From Acidobacteriaceae bacterium (lineage in GTDB: Bacteria > Acidobacteriota > Terriglobia > Terriglobales > Acidobacteriaceae): DNA of 6,696 bases. Position numbers and translations under genes: made by a program. A model generated the notes under the pieces. That model did not search any database. It worked only from the letters and a program-made list of their open reading frames with translations, and was not told the origin of the DNA. The stretch lies in contig PMMJ01000154.1 of the NCBI GenBank assembly GCA_003162255.1, forward strand, positions 1-6,696, in the 5' to 3' direction. Positions 1 through 6,558 of the stretch are shown here, piece after piece; positions within the stretch are counted from its first letter, which is position 1, and each line of letters opens with the position of its first letter.

Positions 1-723
1 GTCGAAGTGATTCCGGTATGGAACAAGTCGAACCGCGAGCACACGATCATTGGCTCCGAGCCCTCGTCGGTGCGGCAAGCGGCCGATGCTCCGGTAAAGG
101 CGCTGCATTGGAAAAAGCCGTATTTTTGCGATGCCGACCACATCACCCTGCAGACTGTCGAGCGCTTTCTCGCGCCCTGCGATTTCTACACCATCGACGT
201 GGCCGACTCCATCGGCCAGTCCTCATCGGCAACCAGCATTGAAAGCTTCGTGAAACGACACCCGGAACTGCTGGGGTGCGTTCAGTTGGAAGGCGTGCAC
301 GAAGTTTTCGAGACTACGCCAGAGCGCCTGAAGCAGACCGCGCAGAAATTTCTCGCCGCCGTGACGAAGGCAGGTGAGGTTTGCCGCAAGATCGAGAACG
401 CCAAGGGCGCGGGCAACTTCATCGCTGAGATTTCCATGGACGAGACCGACTGTGCGCAGACTCCCGCGGAGCTGCTGATCATCCTGGCGGCGATCGCGGA
501 TGAAGGCATTCCCTTGCAGACCATCGCTCCCAAGTTCAGCGGCCACTTCAACAAAGGTGTGGACTATGTGGGCGACGTGGAGCAGTTCGAGCGAGAGATG
601 GCGCTTGACGTTGCGGCCATCGCATACGCAGTCCGGCAATATGGCCTGCCGGAAAATCTCAAGCTGAGCGTTCACTCCGGCAGCGATAAGTTCTCAATCT
701 TCCCGCCATTCACGCCACGATGA
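1..723 (+). CDS. uxaE: Tagaturonate epimerase (UxaE family), 5'-truncated by window edge and frameshifted
   Basis: UxaE interconverts D-tagaturonate and D-fructuronate in the cytoplasm, the step that lets galacturonate feed the mannonate / 2-keto-3-deoxygluconate route. The frame is open from base 1, so the true start lies outside the window; the GTG at 7 is only an internal codon. Family hallmarks seen: a DADH stretch at about 130-141, a TIDVADS stretch at about 196-216, an EISMDETD block at about 424-450, the KGVDYVGDVEQFERE block at about 556-597, and the HSGSDKFSIFP signature at about 673-705. After that signature the frame shows five non-family residues and stops at TGA 721-723, while the expected continuation (KRFNAGVHLKTAGTTWLEEL) lies in another frame from 708. 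One base appears to be missing between 703 and 708. The family identity is secure from these motifs; whether a functional protein is made is doubtful. Confidence 0.85.
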   Translation, partial: VEVIPVWNKSNREHTIIGSEPSSVRQAADAPVKALHWKKPYFCDADHITLQTVERFLAPCDFYTIDVADSIGQSSSATSIESFVKRHPELLGCVQLEGVHEVFETTPERLKQTAQKFLAAVTKAGEVCRKIENAKGAGNFIAEISMDETDCAQTPAELLIILAAIADEGIPLQTIAPKFSGHFNKGVDYVGDVEQFEREMALDVAAIAYAVRQYGLPENLKLSVHSGSDKFSIFPPFTPR

Positions 724-929
724 AGCGATTCAACGCTGGTGTACACCTCAAGACCGCCGGGACCACGTGGCTTGAAGAGCTGATCGGCCTCGCGGAAGCC
801 GGTGGCGACGGACTGGCGCTGGCGCAGGAAATGTATTTCCAAGCTTTCGCCCACCGAGACGATCTTTGCTCGCCTTACGCTACTGTGATTGATATCGACC
901 CGGCGAAGCTTCCGTCCCCGAACGAAGCA
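708..929 (+). pseudogene. uxaE: Out-of-frame C-terminal remnant of uxaE
   Basis: This is the displaced continuation of the epimerase. From 708 the frame reads IHATMKRFNAGVHLKTAGT and on through an AEAGGDGLALAQEMY block, a CSPYATVIDID block and AKLPSPNEA, which is how UxaE-type proteins continue after HSGSDKFSI(Y/F)PP. Known family members then carry roughly 80-90 further residues, including an RQL(I/L)HV block; none of that is present. Instead the SDR gene begins directly at ATG 930 with no stop codon in between. ATG 720 overlaps the TGA (721-723) of the upstream frame, so reinitiation there could yield a tail-SDR fusion of 327 residues. I infer a point deletion plus a larger deletion of the uxaE 3' end; a sequencing or assembly error could explain the first event but not easily the second. 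Confidence 0.75.
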
Positions 930-1703
930 ATGACGACTATTTTTAGCCTTGAAGGCAAAGCCGCAGTGGTAATTGGAGGCACCACCGGGATCGGGCGTGT
1001 CGTCAGCCTCGGCCTCGCAGATGCCGGAGCCGATGTGGTCGCCTCCGCGCGCCGCCGGCAACATATCGCGGGAACCGCGGCTGCGATCGAACAGCGCGGA
1101 CGGCAAACGCTGCGCCTCTGCTCGGATGTGCGTGACCGCGCTTCGCTCGAACAACTACTGGCGGCCTCACTCCACCGTTTCGGCAAAGTCGACATCCTTA
1201 TCAACTGTGCCGGGAAAATTAAGCGCATGCCGACGCTCACCATGCCGGAAGAGGAATGGGCCGATATCGTGGACACGAACCTCACCGGAACGCTGCGCGC
1301 TTGCCAGATCTTCGGCAGGCACATGTTGGAGCGTGGCTACGGCCGCGTTATCAACATTGCCTCTCTCAACAGTTTCGTTGCGCTCAGCGAAGTCGCCGCC
1401 TATGCTGCCAGCAAAGCGGGTGTTGTTTCCCTGACGCGCTCGCTTGCGGTGGAGTGGTCGAGGAGGGGCGTTACGGTGAACGCGATCGCGCCAGGCGTCT
1501 TCCGCACCGCCCTGAATGCAGACCTGCTCGACAACACGCCGCGCGGCCAGGAGTTGCTGATGCGGACGCCGATGGGCCGCTTCGGGAAGACCGAAGAGCT
1601 CGTCGGAGCCGCGGTTTACCTCGCCTCCGAAGCCTCTTCCTTCGTTACTGGACAGACTCTGGTCGTTGACGGAGGCTTCCTGTCCAGCGGCGTCCACCAA
1701 TAA
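930..1703 (+). CDS. SDR-family NAD(P)-dependent oxidoreductase, probably hexuronate-pathway reductase (UxuB/KduD-like role)
   Basis: A classical short-chain dehydrogenase of 257 residues, the normal size. Counting from ATG 930, the Rossmann cofactor loop GGTTGIG lies at residues 16-22 (the usual T at the first position is G), NCAG at 92-95 replaces the common NNAG, and the catalytic tetrad is N117, S145, Y158 and K162 (YAASK). An APGVFRT segment and a C-terminal GQTLVVDGGF block complete the fold. The opening FSLEGK resembles 2-keto-3-deoxygluconate 5-dehydrogenase and gluconate 5-dehydrogenase relatives. Next to uxaE, a fructuronate-to-mannonate reduction is a reasonable inference but is not shown by sequence. 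ATG 930 is chosen because homology to SDRs starts there; however, no Shine-Dalgarno motif precedes it, and the frame is open upstream to ATG 720 through a uxaE remnant, so a 327-residue fusion is possible. The codon ends at TAA 1701-1703. Confidence 0.88.
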   Translation: MTTIFSLEGKAAVVIGGTTGIGRVVSLGLADAGADVVASARRRQHIAGTAAAIEQRGRQTLRLCSDVRDRASLEQLLAASLHRFGKVDILINCAGKIKRMPTLTMPEEEWADIVDTNLTGTLRACQIFGRHMLERGYGRVINIASLNSFVALSEVAAYAASKAGVVSLTRSLAVEWSRRGVTVNAIAPGVFRTALNADLLDNTPRGQELLMRTPMGRFGKTEELVGAAVYLASEASSFVTGQTLVVDGGFLSSGVHQ

Positions 1704-1712
1704 GGTTGGCCG

Positions 1713-1738
1713 ATTGGAATCCGACGATTATGTCCAAT
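1713..1738. repeat. Short inverted repeat ATTGGA...TCCAAT downstream of the SDR gene
   Basis: ATTGGA at 1713-1718 and TCCAAT at 1733-1738 form perfect 6-bp inverted arms whose centres lie 20 bp apart, about two helical turns, in the gap before the GH28 gene. The half-site resembles the CCAATTGG palindromes upstream of the IclR gene. A regulatory role is inference only. As an RNA hairpin it is AT-rich and lacks a U-tract, so it is a poor terminator. Confidence 0.25.
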
Positions 1739-1774
1739 AGGCTGAATGTTGCTCGCAAGCCACGTCATTTTCTG

Positions 1775-1803
1775 TTGGCAAACGGTGTGGTGAAAACTAA
1801 CAT
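1775..1803 (+). promoter_or_regulatory. Putative sigma70-type promoter for the GH28/esterase genes
   Basis: TTGGCA at 1775-1780 (five of six matches to TTGACA) and TAACAT at 1798-1803 (four of six to TATAAT) are separated by exactly 17 bp. The position would give a leader of about 70 nt before ATG 1881. It sits in the only sizeable gap upstream of GH28, so it plausibly drives GH28 and the esterase together. The call rests on pattern matching only. Confidence 0.4.
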
Positions 1804-1870
1804 TCAATGCTGGCAAGCAGAAACTCGCGTGGTGCGCGCGTTACTTCATCCAGGGGTTCACGTTGATCGC

Positions 1871-1875
1871 AAGGA
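1871..1875 (+). promoter_or_regulatory. Ribosome binding site AAGGA for GH28
   Basis: AAGGA lies five bases before ATG 1881. It favours this ATG over the in-frame TTG at 1863, and the resulting N-terminus places the twin-arginine motif at residues 5-6, as expected of a Tat signal peptide. Confidence 0.65.
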
Positions 1876-1880
1876 TATGT

Positions 1881-3527
1881 ATGAGTTCGTTTCGCAGAGA
1901 CTTTTTGAAACTCGCAGGCGCGGGGTTCGTAGCAACCGCGGCGGCTGCTACGCCCGGTGCCCGTGCGCAAACTGCCTATTCCCTAAGCTCTGATCCCAAT
2001 TCGGTTTTCGACGTAAAGGCCTATGGCGCTCGGGGTGATGGCGTAACCATCGATACTCCAGCCATCAATAAAGCAATCGCTGCCGCCAATACTCGAGGCG
2101 GTGGTACGGTACGATTCCCACCGGGCATCTATGCTTGCTACTCAATCCATCTCAAGAGCAAGGTTGTGCTCTATCTTGAACCCGGAGCGACGATCCTTGC
2201 CGCAAGCGTTCCTGCCGAAGGCGCACGGGGCGGCGCCTACGACGCTGCTGAGTCGAACCAGCCTTGGGAGAATTTTCAGGACTACGGTCATAATCACTGG
2301 CATAACAGCCTCATCTGGGGTGAAGATCTCCACGACTTCGCGATTCTCGGAACCGGGCTGATTTGGGGTAGAGGACTCAGTCGGGGTGCTAGTCAGCTTC
2401 CCCTGGCCGAAACCCCAGGGATGGGCAACAAAACCATCGGCCTCAAGAACTGCCACAATGTGATCCTGCGCGATTTCTCCGTTCTGGAGGGCGGACACTT
2501 CGCGATCTTGGCAACGGGTGTCGACAACCTTACGATCGACAACCTGCTGATCGATACCAATCGGGACGGCATAGATATTGACTGTTGCCGGAATGTACGC
2601 ATTTCGAACTGCAGCGTCAATTCCCCGTTCGACGATGCCATCTGCCCCAAGAGTTCGTTTGCTCTTGGCTATGCCCGCACCACCGAGAACGTCACAATCA
2701 TTAACTGCTATGTCACTGGCGCGTATGAAGTCGGTACCATGCTGGATGGAACCTGGAAGAGCTGGCCGTCGGATAAGGCCGAACAAGCCAAGGTGTTGCC
2801 CTATTTCCCGGAAGAGTTTAACGGAAGCATCAAACTTGGGACGGAGTCCAACGGCGGTTTCAAGAACATTGCCATCTCCAATTGCGCGTTCGACGGCAGC
2901 AAGGGCTTTGCCCTGGAAAGTTCCGATGGCGCGGTCGTGGAAGACATCACTTTTACCGGCATCACCATGCGTGATTGCACCAACACACCTTTGTTTCTTC
3001 GTTTGGGCAGTCGCATGCGAGGGCCGAAGGGAGCAAAGGTGGGTACGATGAAACGTGTCATTATGAGCGACATCGTGTGTAGCAATTCCGTGTCCAGGCT
3101 GGGAGGAGGAGGAATTATCGCCGGCATTCCCGGCTATCCCATCGAAGACATCAAGATCCATGACGCCTATTTTGAGCATAGTGGCTCGGGAACCAAAGAA
3201 ATGGCGGCACTCAACCCGCCTGAAGCCGCGGAAGATAAGGACTATCCCGATCCCGACATGTTCGGCGATATTCCCGCAAGTGGATTCTTCCTGCGCCACG
3301 TCAACAATATCGAGTTCACCAATGTTGAGATTGCCTTCCGTCAGCCGGATGCCCGGCCCGTCCTCTGGATGGACCGTGTGGAGGGGGCTGATTTTTTTCA
3401 TGTCAAAACGCCCAAAGCGCTTAGCGCCCCGGTATTCGCGCTCCATGACGTTCAAGATTTTCGCGTTGCCGCTTCGCGCAATGTCACGGATGTTTACCTG
3501 AAGAAGGTCGAACAGCAGCAGCTTTGA
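1881..3527 (+). CDS. Tat-secreted glycoside hydrolase family 28 (polygalacturonase / rhamnogalacturonase type)
   Basis: Predicted pectin-backbone hydrolase of 548 residues with a right-handed parallel beta-helix. The N-terminus carries a twin-arginine signal: SFRRDFLK at residues 3-10, a hydrophobic Ala-rich stretch, and an ARA cleavage site before Q30, so the enzyme should be exported folded by the Tat system. The mature part opens with an FDVKAYGARGDG block typical of pectate-lyase-fold enzymes. GH28 catalytic motifs are recognisable: NRDG at 227-230 (classical NTDG) and DDA at 251-253 (classical DDC). GTESNGG around 320-326 stands where SHG is usual, and LRLGSRMRG around 373-381 stands where RIK is usual. 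These variants occur in a divergent bacterial GH28 group, so activity is likely but exo/endo mode and substrate (homogalacturonan or rhamnogalacturonan) cannot be read from sequence. It lies 110 bp upstream of the esterase on the same strand, suggesting joint expression. Confidence 0.9.
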   Translation: MSSFRRDFLKLAGAGFVATAAAATPGARAQTAYSLSSDPNSVFDVKAYGARGDGVTIDTPAINKAIAAANTRGGGTVRFPPGIYACYSIHLKSKVVLYLEPGATILAASVPAEGARGGAYDAAESNQPWENFQDYGHNHWHNSLIWGEDLHDFAILGTGLIWGRGLSRGASQLPLAETPGMGNKTIGLKNCHNVILRDFSVLEGGHFAILATGVDNLTIDNLLIDTNRDGIDIDCCRNVRISNCSVNSPFDDAICPKSSFALGYARTTENVTIINCYVTGAYEVGTMLDGTWKSWPSDKAEQAKVLPYFPEEFNGSIKLGTESNGGFKNIAISNCAFDGSKGFALESSDGAVVEDITFTGITMRDCTNTPLFLRLGSRMRGPKGAKVGTMKRVIMSDIVCSNSVSRLGGGGIIAGIPGYPIEDIKIHDAYFEHSGSGTKEMAALNPPEAAEDKDYPDPDMFGDIPASGFFLRHVNNIEFTNVEIAFRQPDARPVLWMDRVEGADFFHVKTPKALSAPVFALHDVQDFRVAASRNVTDVYLKKVEQQQL

Positions 3528-3621
3528 TAGAAGCGCCGCAGGCGTCTAACTGCCGAGGCCCGTCCGATACTCTGGCACACTCTCGTTTCGCGGATATCTG
3601 GATCGCGCGTGAGATGGTAAC

Positions 3622-3630
3622 AGGAGAGGA
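3622..3630 (+). promoter_or_regulatory. Ribosome binding site for the esterase
   Basis: The purine-rich AGGAGAGGA at 3622-3630 ends seven bases before ATG 3638. It decides the start: the frame is open upstream to a TTG at 3524, but only ATG 3638 has this site and gives an immediate signal peptide. Confidence 0.7.
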
Positions 3631-3637
3631 AAGACAC

Positions 3638-5620
3638 ATGAGGAGAGTGGGATGGCCGATCATTGTAGCGTGTACGTGGTGTGCTTCGTTCGTCGGGAAT
3701 ACCAACGGTCACGCCCAGACCACCATGCTTTCCTCAATCGTGGAGACGCTTAGCAAGCCTGTGCAGCCGCCAGCAGTCACGCAGTTCCAGCTGGAGCAAT
3801 ACCTCTTGGCGCGGATTCCTCCGCTACCGTCGCCGTCTACGCCTGAGCTGTGGACGGCTGAGGAGAAGCGGCTCCGCAAGCACATCCTTGAGGACGTGGC
3901 CTTCCATGGCTGGCCCCACGAGTGGATCGAGTCCGCGCCACATTTCGAAGAAGCAGGAATCATTGAAACTGTGCATGGCTACCGGATTCGCAAGTTGCGT
4001 TACGAGATTGTTCCAGGTTTCACTTCGACGGCGCTCATGTATGAGCCTGAAGCGATTACCGGCCGTGTGCCCGCGGTTCTCAATCTGGTAGGCCATGAGC
4101 CAGACGGAATTGCCGTCGAATATGAGCAGAAACGGTGCATCAACTTTGCCAAACGCGGCATCGTTGCGCTGAATCTCGAATGGATGCAATTCGGAGAGCT
4201 ATCCCAGCCGGATAACGGTCACGATTATGCGGCGCATCTTGACCTGGTCGGATCAAACGCTTTAGGCCTCTTCTATCTCGCAATGAGGCGTGGGCTCGAC
4301 TATTTGGCAACGCTGTCCGAAGTTGATCCGGCCCGGATTGGAGCGACCGGGCTTTCTGGAGGCGGTTGGCAGACGGTGGTACTGAGCGCTCTGGATCCCC
4401 GCGTTGCTGTTTCTGTGGAGGTGGCGGGCATTGGGTCGCGCGAATCCAACCTTACCGCTCCGAGCGACACTTATGAAATAGAAGAAGACGCACCGGATAT
4501 TATGCAGGGATTCGACTATCCTGAGTTCATAGCGATGCGGGCGCCGCGCCCGACGCTGCTTGAGCACAACGCCGTAGACAGCTGTTGCTTCCGCGCACCA
4601 TTGGTCGAACCTTATATTTATTCCCGAGCGAAGCCATTTTTCCAGATGTTCGGTGCGGCAGACGCTCTGGCCTGGCATGAAAACTTCGATCCCGGAGTGC
4701 ACAACTATCAATTGGACAACAGGATTCAAGCTTACCGTTTCTTCACAAAGTATTTTCATTTGCCGGTCGCTGACGGTGAGATATTCAGTGATGGCGAGAT
4801 TCGCACTGCCGAGAAGCTTGCCGTGGGTGTGCCGGCCGACAATCTGACCATACTTGGCTTGGCCAGAAAACTGGTTGCCAATATTACCCGCCCGCCGATT
4901 CCAGTCGGCGGCACCGACAGTACAGCGTGGCTCCGGGCTGGGCGGGAAAAATTGAAATCGGTGATCCGCTATGCACCTGTCTCCATGTCGCGTGCGCTAA
5001 GGATGACCAATGCCAAGGGCATGGCGTTCAAGAGCCTGTCTTATCGTTTCGACTTCTCGAACGGGCTGAGTGCAACCGGGATATGGTTCAAACAGGATGC
5101 CTCGCCCGAGGGCGAGCCAGTCACAATCGTGCTCAATGACAAAGGCTACAAGGTTGTCGGGCAGGACGTATTCGACCGTCTAAGCCGGGGCCATGAGGTA
5201 TTCGCGTTAGATCTGCTCTTCAACGGTGCCACGATGCCGGAAGTGCCTGATTCGAGCGATTGGGAACTTCTGGTCGACAGCAGCGGGGATCGCTCTTTGG
5301 GATTACAGGTCGCGCAGTTGCTGGCGTTCACAGAATGGGTACGCTCCACCACAGCGTCCCACCAGGTTCAAGTGGTGACGGACGGAATTCGCAACCAGAC
5401 CATCGCTCTCATTGCAGCCGCTATCGAACCAGATGCATTCTCAAGTGTGGCAAACCGCAATGCCATGAAAAGCTTCGCATACTTACTCGATAAACCGGTG
5501 CCTCTCCGTTCGGCGCCTGAGCTTTTCTGCCTGGACTTATATAAAGATTTTGATATCGATTCTATTACCGCTCTCGCCACATTTGTGACGATCACTCAAA
5601 TGAGCGTCGTTGATCGTTAA
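3638..5620 (+). CDS. Secreted two-lobed alpha/beta-hydrolase (acetyl-xylan-esterase / Abhydrolase_7-like), putative pectin-associated esterase
   Basis: A 660-residue exported hydrolase. Residues 1-26 form a Sec-type signal peptide (MRR, hydrophobic core, GHA before Q27). The first lobe (about 85-375) is a clear alpha/beta-hydrolase: a PAVLNLVGHE strand with oxyanion-type context, nucleophile elbow GLSGGG with Ser240, then Asp314 (AVDSCCFRAP block) and His355 (GVHNYQLDNR block), which form a likely catalytic triad. The style matches secreted esterases annotated as acetyl-xylan esterase or prolyl-oligopeptidase-like in Acidobacteriota and Planctomycetes. The second part (about 400-660) looks like another hydrolase lobe (a VFALDLLFNG strand, then a VVTDGIRNQ turn near residues 579-587) but lacks a Ser nucleophile, so it is probably non-catalytic. 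Beside GH28, removal of acetyl or methyl groups from pectin is a reasonable inference; the actual ester substrate is unknown. No promoter or terminator is evident in the 110 bp upstream, so it is probably cotranscribed with GH28. Confidence 0.85.
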   Translation: MRRVGWPIIVACTWCASFVGNTNGHAQTTMLSSIVETLSKPVQPPAVTQFQLEQYLLARIPPLPSPSTPELWTAEEKRLRKHILEDVAFHGWPHEWIESAPHFEEAGIIETVHGYRIRKLRYEIVPGFTSTALMYEPEAITGRVPAVLNLVGHEPDGIAVEYEQKRCINFAKRGIVALNLEWMQFGELSQPDNGHDYAAHLDLVGSNALGLFYLAMRRGLDYLATLSEVDPARIGATGLSGGGWQTVVLSALDPRVAVSVEVAGIGSRESNLTAPSDTYEIEEDAPDIMQGFDYPEFIAMRAPRPTLLEHNAVDSCCFRAPLVEPYIYSRAKPFFQMFGAADALAWHENFDPGVHNYQLDNRIQAYRFFTKYFHLPVADGEIFSDGEIRTAEKLAVGVPADNLTILGLARKLVANITRPPIPVGGTDSTAWLRAGREKLKSVIRYAPVSMSRALRMTNAKGMAFKSLSYRFDFSNGLSATGIWFKQDASPEGEPVTIVLNDKGYKVVGQDVFDRLSRGHEVFALDLLFNGATMPEVPDSSDWELLVDSSGDRSLGLQVAQLLAFTEWVRSTTASHQVQVVTDGIRNQTIALIAAAIEPDAFSSVANRNAMKSFAYLLDKPVPLRSAPELFCLDLYKDFDIDSITALATFVTITQMSVVDR

Positions 5621-5750
5621 AGCTTTGAAGTTGAAATCGGGTGGGACCAAATCCTCCGGGCACTCTGAACTGGAAATGTTCGCATATATGACTGGTCGCG
5701 GATTGAAGCGGCCTAAGAAACAGGACAATGTGTGAAACAACTAAAGACAA

Positions 5751-6328
5751 ATGCAGAGGAAGAAGTTGGGCTGTGTAGTCTATGCACTTTTGCTATCGTC
5801 TGTGTCCAGCATGATCGACGGCTCTGCCCGCGGACAGACCACCAGCTTACCTTCCGTAGAAAAGGCGCTCGACCAGGTTGTCCAGCCACCAGCGGGCAAC
5901 GATCTGCAGATGGAGCAATTCTTGCTCGCCCGCATCCCCCCTTTGCCGAAGCCTTCCAGCGCGAAGCAGTGGAGCGACGACGAGAAGCGACTGCGCCAGC
6001 GTATCCTCCGCGACGTTGTGTATCACGGTTGGCCCCAGGAATGGGTTGACTCCGCCCCTCACTTTGAGCTGATGGGAACGATCGAGACCGACAAAGGGTA
6101 CCAGATTCGGAAACTCCGCTATCAGATTGTTCCCGGTTTCCTGGGTACGGCCCTGCTCTACGAACCCGAGAATATTCACGAGCGAATGCCTGCAGTTCTT
6201 AATTTGCCGGCCACGAACCTGCCGGCATCGCGGTGGAGTATGAACAGAAGCGCATCTCCGGTAAGAATCACCGCGACGGAATCGACCGAACCACTGGGAA
6301 CATGGAAACTAAAGCAAACACGGAATAG
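5751..6328 (+). pseudogene. Decayed, truncated paralogue of the upstream esterase
   Basis: The first ~150 codons encode a signal peptide (MQRKKLGC start, hydrophobic core, ARG before Q29) and a sequence closely matching residues 27-150 of the esterase at 3638-5620; by eye roughly 79 of about 124 aligned positions are identical, including LLARIPPLP, HGWP, ESAPHFE/DSAPHFE and IRKLRY blocks. At NL (6201-6206) the homology jumps frame: from 6209 another frame reads GHEPAGIAVEYEQKRI, as in the intact copy, so one base is missing around 6206-6208. Similarity ends at 6256, equivalent to residue ~166 of 660, well before the catalytic Ser. The restored frame stops at TAG 6326; the unrestored frame runs to 6455 with no recognisable content. 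The start ATG 5751 has no clear Shine-Dalgarno. A tandem duplication followed by deletion is the simplest history; one-base sequencing error alone cannot explain the missing three quarters. Confidence 0.8.
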
Positions 6329-6415
6329 CACGCCAGGGCAAACGAATCATCCACCCGGCTGGGAGAAAGTGCGGTGTTCTGTCAAGCGATTTCGCTTCTG
6401 GTTGTTAAGTCTCGT

Positions 6416-6423
6416 CCAATTGG
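6416..6423. repeat. CCAATTGG palindrome, copy 1
   Basis: A perfect 8-bp palindrome followed by CTGG. It also sits inside a 5-bp stem (GTCCA 6414-6418 with TGGAC 6425-6429). The second copy begins 59 bp downstream. It could be a distal operator for the adjacent regulator; this is inference. Confidence 0.35.
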
Positions 6424-6470
6424 CTGGACACCATTTTAGGATAAAGGGGGCATAATCTGTCTTTCCTTAA

Positions 6471-6499
6471 TTGACCAATTGGCCTGCCAATCGTATTTT
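6471..6499 (+). promoter_or_regulatory. Putative sigma70-type promoter of the IclR gene
   Basis: TTGACC at 6471-6476 (five of six to consensus) and TATTTT at 6494-6499 (four of six) with a 17-bp spacer. The transcript would start near 6506, leaving a leader of just under 60 nt before GTG 6564. The CCAATTGG palindrome overlaps the last bases of the -35 box, the usual position for a repressor site. Confidence 0.5.
6475..6482. repeat. CCAATTGG palindrome, copy 2, overlapping the -35 box
   Basis: The second perfect copy, followed by CCTGCCAAT, which adds another CCAAT half-site at 6487-6491. Its overlap with the -35 box of the predicted regulator promoter suggests an autoregulatory operator; this is not demonstrated by sequence alone. 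Confidence 0.4.
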
Positions 6500-6553
6500 T
6501 AGAATGTCCATCGATCTGTCTACCTGATCGGACGGACTTCCCCGTTCGCCGTT

Positions 6554-6558
6554 GAGGG
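6554..6558 (+). promoter_or_regulatory. Ribosome binding site GAGGG for the IclR gene
   Basis: GAGGG lies five bases before GTG 6564 and supports GTG as the start instead of the in-frame TTG at 6552. Confidence 0.55.

Noticed and set aside
1706..1993. Open frame of 95 codons between the SDR and GH28 genes
   Set aside because: It overlaps the GH28 signal-peptide region in another frame, has no family resemblance and no good ribosome site.
2142..3455. Long open frame on the minus strand (437 codons) inside the GH28 gene
   Set aside because: It lies wholly antisense to a gene with clear GH28 motifs, has no recognisable domain, and is explained by codon bias of the coding strand.
3534..3544. 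Small hairpin CGCC/GGCG after the GH28 stop as a terminator
   Set aside because: Only four base pairs and no T-tract follow, so termination between GH28 and the esterase is not supported.
3524..3637. Extension of the esterase to the TTG at 3524
   Set aside because: It would overlap the GH28 stop and bury the signal peptide; ATG 3638 has a strong ribosome site and an immediate secretion signal.
5621..5750. Promoter in the gap before the esterase pseudogene (TATATG at 5685-5690)
   Set aside because: No acceptable -35 box is found 16-18 bp upstream.
6257..6413. Insertion-sequence remnant at the point where esterase homology ends
   Set aside because: No terminal inverted repeats, target duplication or transposase-like reading frame could be seen, so a simple deletion is the cheaper explanation.
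6414..6429. GTCCA/TGGAC stem as a rho-independent terminator after the pseudogene
   Set aside because: The stem is only 5 bp and is not followed by a proper T-run; the shared CCAATTGG palindrome is a better explanation.
6425..6456. Second promoter TGGACA with CATAAT upstream of the IclR gene
   Set aside because: The spacer is 20 bp, too long for a typical sigma70 promoter; the 6471-6499 pair fits much better.
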